DNA from: Halanaerobiales bacterium
Lineage (GTDB): Bacteria > Bacillota_F > Halanaerobiia > DY22613
Length of the DNA: 8,340 nt
Assembly: GCA_023128035.1 (NCBI GenBank)
Contig: JAGMES010000179.1
Coordinates: forward strand, 1-8,340
Direction: 5' to 3'
Shown here: positions 6,831 to 8,340 of the stretch, piece after piece
How positions within the stretch are numbered: position 1 is the stretch's first letter
Layout: each line of letters starts with the position of its first letter
Notes under the pieces: generated by a model
Seen by the model: only the letters and a program-made list of their open reading frames with translations
Databases searched by the model: none
Told to the model about the DNA's origin: nothing
Made by a program: the position numbers and the translations under genes

Positions 6831-6878
6831 AAATCCTGCTCTATTTATTAATAAAGAAATTTTTTTTATCCACCTCAT
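6807..6878 (-). CDS. Possible 23-aa peptide ORF directly downstream of the TPR gene
   Basis: Seven bases after the TPR stop codon an ATG (6876-6878) opens a 23-codon frame: a basic start (MRWIKK), a short hydrophobic run (ISLLI), then NRAGFLTSFMEI and TAA. This is the position and rough shape of pro-peptide genes that follow TPR receptors in Rap-Phr type systems. Against it, there is no good ribosome site (only GGGA about 13 bases upstream), the hydrophobic run is short for a secretion signal, and the same bases carry a credible promoter for the next gene. Confidence 0.2.
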   Translation of the reverse strand: MRWIKKISLLINRAGFLTSFMEI

Positions 6879-6885
6879 ATATAAA

Positions 6886-8028
6886 CTATCCCACACTTCT
6901 AACATTATTTTTATATGTTTGATGTTGGTAACTATAAAAAACAAATTCCGATTCATTTCCTAATCTCTTTGAAATTATTGATTTTAATAAAGAAATTTTA
7001 TATAACAATTCCAAACAATTATAATCACCGTTTTGTTTGTATCCAAAATCTGCACAAGCATAACCCAAATCCAAATTTCCTAATTTTATGTAATTTAATG
7101 CCTGAATATAGCAGTTTCTACTCAATTCCATTATGTTATTTTTACTCATCAACCATTCCCATGCCCTATCTAAATATTCTTTTGCTATACCATATTCTTT
7201 CTGATATGTCTTAATTAACGCTATCTCATTGAAAACACTAGCCAAAAAATTTTCTATAACATAAGGATTCTTTGCTAATTTTGAAAAAATTTTATAAGCC
7301 TCATCCAATTCTTTTATTTCTATTAAAACACATGCTAAATTTGCTGACGTGACAATATTAAGTACGTCAGATGGGTTAAGTGCTTTACTTCGTTTCATTG
7401 TTTCTTTTGCATTTGATTTAGCCTCATTAATGACATCAGTATGCTCACCATCGTCTCTTAATATCATTTTCTTAACTATATCTTCTTTCTCAATTTCTGT
7501 TTTCCCAATGAGTTCCTTTTCAATTTTTTCTACACTTAAAAAATATTTAGATTGCCAACTTTTATATATCAGACTGCAAGTTATTTCATTAAAGCATGCA
7601 ACTATTCCTTGATCTTGATTCTCATAAACATTCTTCACAATACTAGGTTTATCTTGAACATATTTTATTATCTCTTGAATCATCCCTATAGCTTCATCAT
7701 ATTCTCCATTCAACCTCTTAGCGCGTGCCAAAGCAGTTTTCATCCGCAAATTTAATCTATCATTTAATTTGAAATATCTCAAATTATCAAAATACAGATT
7801 TTGTAACATTTTATGACCCTTAATCTGATCAATCACCAAATAAGCTAAACCTATGATTAACTTACTTTCTATGACTTTTTCTTTATCCCCTAAATAGTTT
7901 TCAGCGATAAAGTTTGCCTGAATAGCTTTATTATATGCTTTTACATAATCATGTTTTTTATTTAAAAACTTCATCGCATCTGTCCGTAACAAGTCAAAAT
8001 CTTTTTCGAATTTCAGTTGATAATCCAT
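6886..8028 (-). CDS. TPR (tetratricopeptide repeat) protein of unknown function, Rap-like in size
   Basis: The 380-residue product is almost entirely helical, without a signal peptide, membrane segment or enzymatic motif. TPR-like helix pairs are visible at about 94-126 (ALARAKRLNGEYDEAIGMIQ), 228-256 (ANLACVLIEIKELDEAYKIF), 264-296 (EIALIKTYQKEYGIAKEYLD) and 306-332 (YIQALNYIKLGNLDLGYACA). Earlier helices at 25-60 look like a degenerate repeat. TPR arrays bind proteins or peptides. The length and lack of an N-terminal helix-turn-helix are like Rap-type receptors, but I see no sequence signature that proves this. The start has a purine-rich ribosome site (GGAAGGGGG at 8032-8040, with the G-run only 3 bases from the ATG). 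A good promoter lies at 8123-8152, with a leader of about 90 bases. The gene looks more AT-rich than lysA or the M20 gene and sits beside decayed genes, which suggests acquired or poorly conserved DNA. It could equally be an orphan scaffold protein. Confidence 0.8.
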   Translation of the reverse strand: MDYQLKFEKDFDLLRTDAMKFLNKKHDYVKAYNKAIQANFIAENYLGDKEKVIESKLIIGLAYLVIDQIKGHKMLQNLYFDNLRYFKLNDRLNLRMKTALARAKRLNGEYDEAIGMIQEIIKYVQDKPSIVKNVYENQDQGIVACFNEITCSLIYKSWQSKYFLSVEKIEKELIGKTEIEKEDIVKKMILRDDGEHTDVINEAKSNAKETMKRSKALNPSDVLNIVTSANLACVLIEIKELDEAYKIFSKLAKNPYVIENFLASVFNEIALIKTYQKEYGIAKEYLDRAWEWLMSKNNIMELSRNCYIQALNYIKLGNLDLGYACADFGYKQNGDYNCLELLYKISLLKSIISKRLGNESEFVFYSYQHQTYKNNVRSVG

Positions 8029-8055
8029 AATCCCCCTTCCTCTTTAACCTTTTTT

Positions 8056-8118
8056 TTAAACAACATTTTCGAAAGGCAAAAGTCCCTCACTAAGTGAGGG
8101 TAGATTATTTAACGTCAT
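8056..8118 (-). CDS. Possible 20-aa leader peptide upstream of the TPR gene
   Basis: An ATG at 8116-8118 lies at or within a base or two of the transcription start predicted from the promoter at 8123-8152. It opens a 20-codon frame (MTLNNLPSLSEG, ending LLPFENVV) that stops 27 bases before the TPR start. If used it would be leaderless or nearly so. The frame spans the leader hairpin at 8084-8100. No ribosome site is present. It may be a leader peptide or chance. Confidence 0.2.
   Translation of the reverse strand: MTLNNLPSLSEGLLPFENVV
8084..8100 (-). promoter_or_regulatory. Stem-loop in the TPR gene's 5' leader
   Basis: CCCTCACT and AGTGAGGG are perfect 8-bp inverted arms around one central base, folding in RNA as a 6-bp GC-rich stem with a 5-base loop. 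It lies roughly 15-30 bases downstream of the predicted transcription start and about 55 bases before the TPR ATG. The following ACTTTTGCC is a poor T-run, so it is a weak terminator/attenuator at best. It could be an RNA-stability hairpin or an operator. Confidence 0.4.
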
Positions 8119-8122
8119 GTTT

Positions 8123-8152
8123 ATTATATAACAAACTTCCTATCAATTTCAA
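8123..8152 (-). promoter_or_regulatory. Sigma-A-type promoter for the TPR gene
   Basis: On the minus strand TTGAAA (8147-8152) is followed after 18 bases by a consensus TATAAT (8123-8128). The predicted start is near 8116, giving a leader of about 90 bases. The stretch 8129-8215 upstream is AT-rich and otherwise empty. Confidence 0.6.
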
Positions 8153-8217
8153 GTTTTAAGTTTTTATAAAGTAATAATATTTTTTTATGATATTTTTCTT
8201 TACCTTCCGTTAATGAA

Positions 8218-8253
8218 AAACCCTGAAATAGGAGTAACCTTATCTCAGGGTTT
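8218..8253 (-). terminator. Intrinsic terminator of a minus-strand gene entering from the right
   Basis: AAACCCTGA (8218-8226) pairs with TCAGGGTTT (8245-8253), and an inner stem (ATAGG with CCTTAT) extends it around an AGTAA loop. On the minus strand the stem runs into TTTTTC. It shows that transcription from beyond position 8340 ends here. The 300-base stretch 8029-8340 otherwise holds the TPR promoter and leader and this terminator. Confidence 0.8.
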
Positions 8254-8340
8254 ATCGTTGTTTATATTCATCAAGTAAACCTTCAGCATAACTTAATACC
8301 TATTTTTAAACCTTCTTTTATCTTTTGAGATAAGACCCCC
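8252..8340 (-). pseudogene. Possible 3' tail of an unidentified minus-strand gene, apparently frameshifted
   Basis: One frame enters from the right edge (GGLISKDKRRFKNRY, stop at 8293-8295). A second frame, blocked by a TAG just upstream, reads VLSYAEGLLDEYKQR and stops at 8252-8254, the base of the terminator. The second stretch looks like a genuine helical protein end, and a one-base change near 8298-8300 would join the two. Too little is visible to name a family; it could also be untranslated 3' sequence. Confidence 0.25.

Noticed and set aside
6915..7755. Three plus-strand ORFs opposite the TPR gene
   Set aside because: They are antisense shadows of a long TPR coding frame, rich in Leu/Ile/Tyr/Phe as expected from AT-rich antisense sequence, with no ribosome sites.
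1..8340. CRISPR arrays, tRNA/rRNA genes and insertion-sequence ends
   Set aside because: No regularly spaced repeats, tRNA-like cloverleaf or CCA ends, rRNA sequence, transposase motifs or paired terminal inverted repeats were seen on reading both strands.

Overview
The window comes from a low-GC, AT-rich bacterium, most likely an anaerobic, motile Firmicute (Clostridia or Halanaerobiales type). The evidence is strong GGAGG ribosome sites, sigma-A-like promoters, an HD-GYP and a chemotaxis gene, a diaminopimelate-type lysA, and short intergenic hairpin terminators. The taxon is inferred from protein style only; no rRNA or other marker is present.

Layout. Positions 1-640 (minus strand): a small unknown 76-residue gene is followed by the N-terminal part of an SPFH/band-7 membrane protein, which stops early at 28-30. 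A good minus-strand promoter (650-678) and a 19-bp inverted repeat (707-725) lie in the divergent intergenic region. Positions 854-1918 (plus): an HD-GYP cyclic-di-GMP phosphodiesterase-like protein, closed by a hairpin terminator. Positions 2090-3292 (plus): an M20 amidohydrolase of the AbgB/PM20D2 type. It meets lysA (3289-4626, minus) tail to tail; the stop codons overlap by 4 bp in the loop of a 20-bp stem that serves as a shared terminator. Upstream of lysA is a six-TM chemotaxis receptor without a HAMP domain (4778-6259, minus). The lysA promoter -35 box overlaps the receptor's stop codon.

Positions 6353-8340 look accessory and decayed: a strong minus-strand terminator, a GNAT acetyltransferase pseudogene with its core deleted, a very AT-rich 380-residue TPR protein (6886-8028), and at the right edge the terminator and possible tail of another minus-strand gene.

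How the genes fit together. HD-GYP (c-di-GMP turnover) and the chemoreceptor both point to signal-controlled motility, but they are not in one operon. lysA and the M20 enzyme may both touch lysine/diaminopimelate or peptide metabolism, though they share only a terminator. The most speculative and most interesting point is the TPR gene. It has the length and all-helical make-up of Rap-type peptide receptors, and it is flanked by two tiny ORFs (20 codons upstream, 23 codons downstream). This could be an unrecognised receptor/peptide signalling cassette, but it could also be chance in AT-rich DNA.
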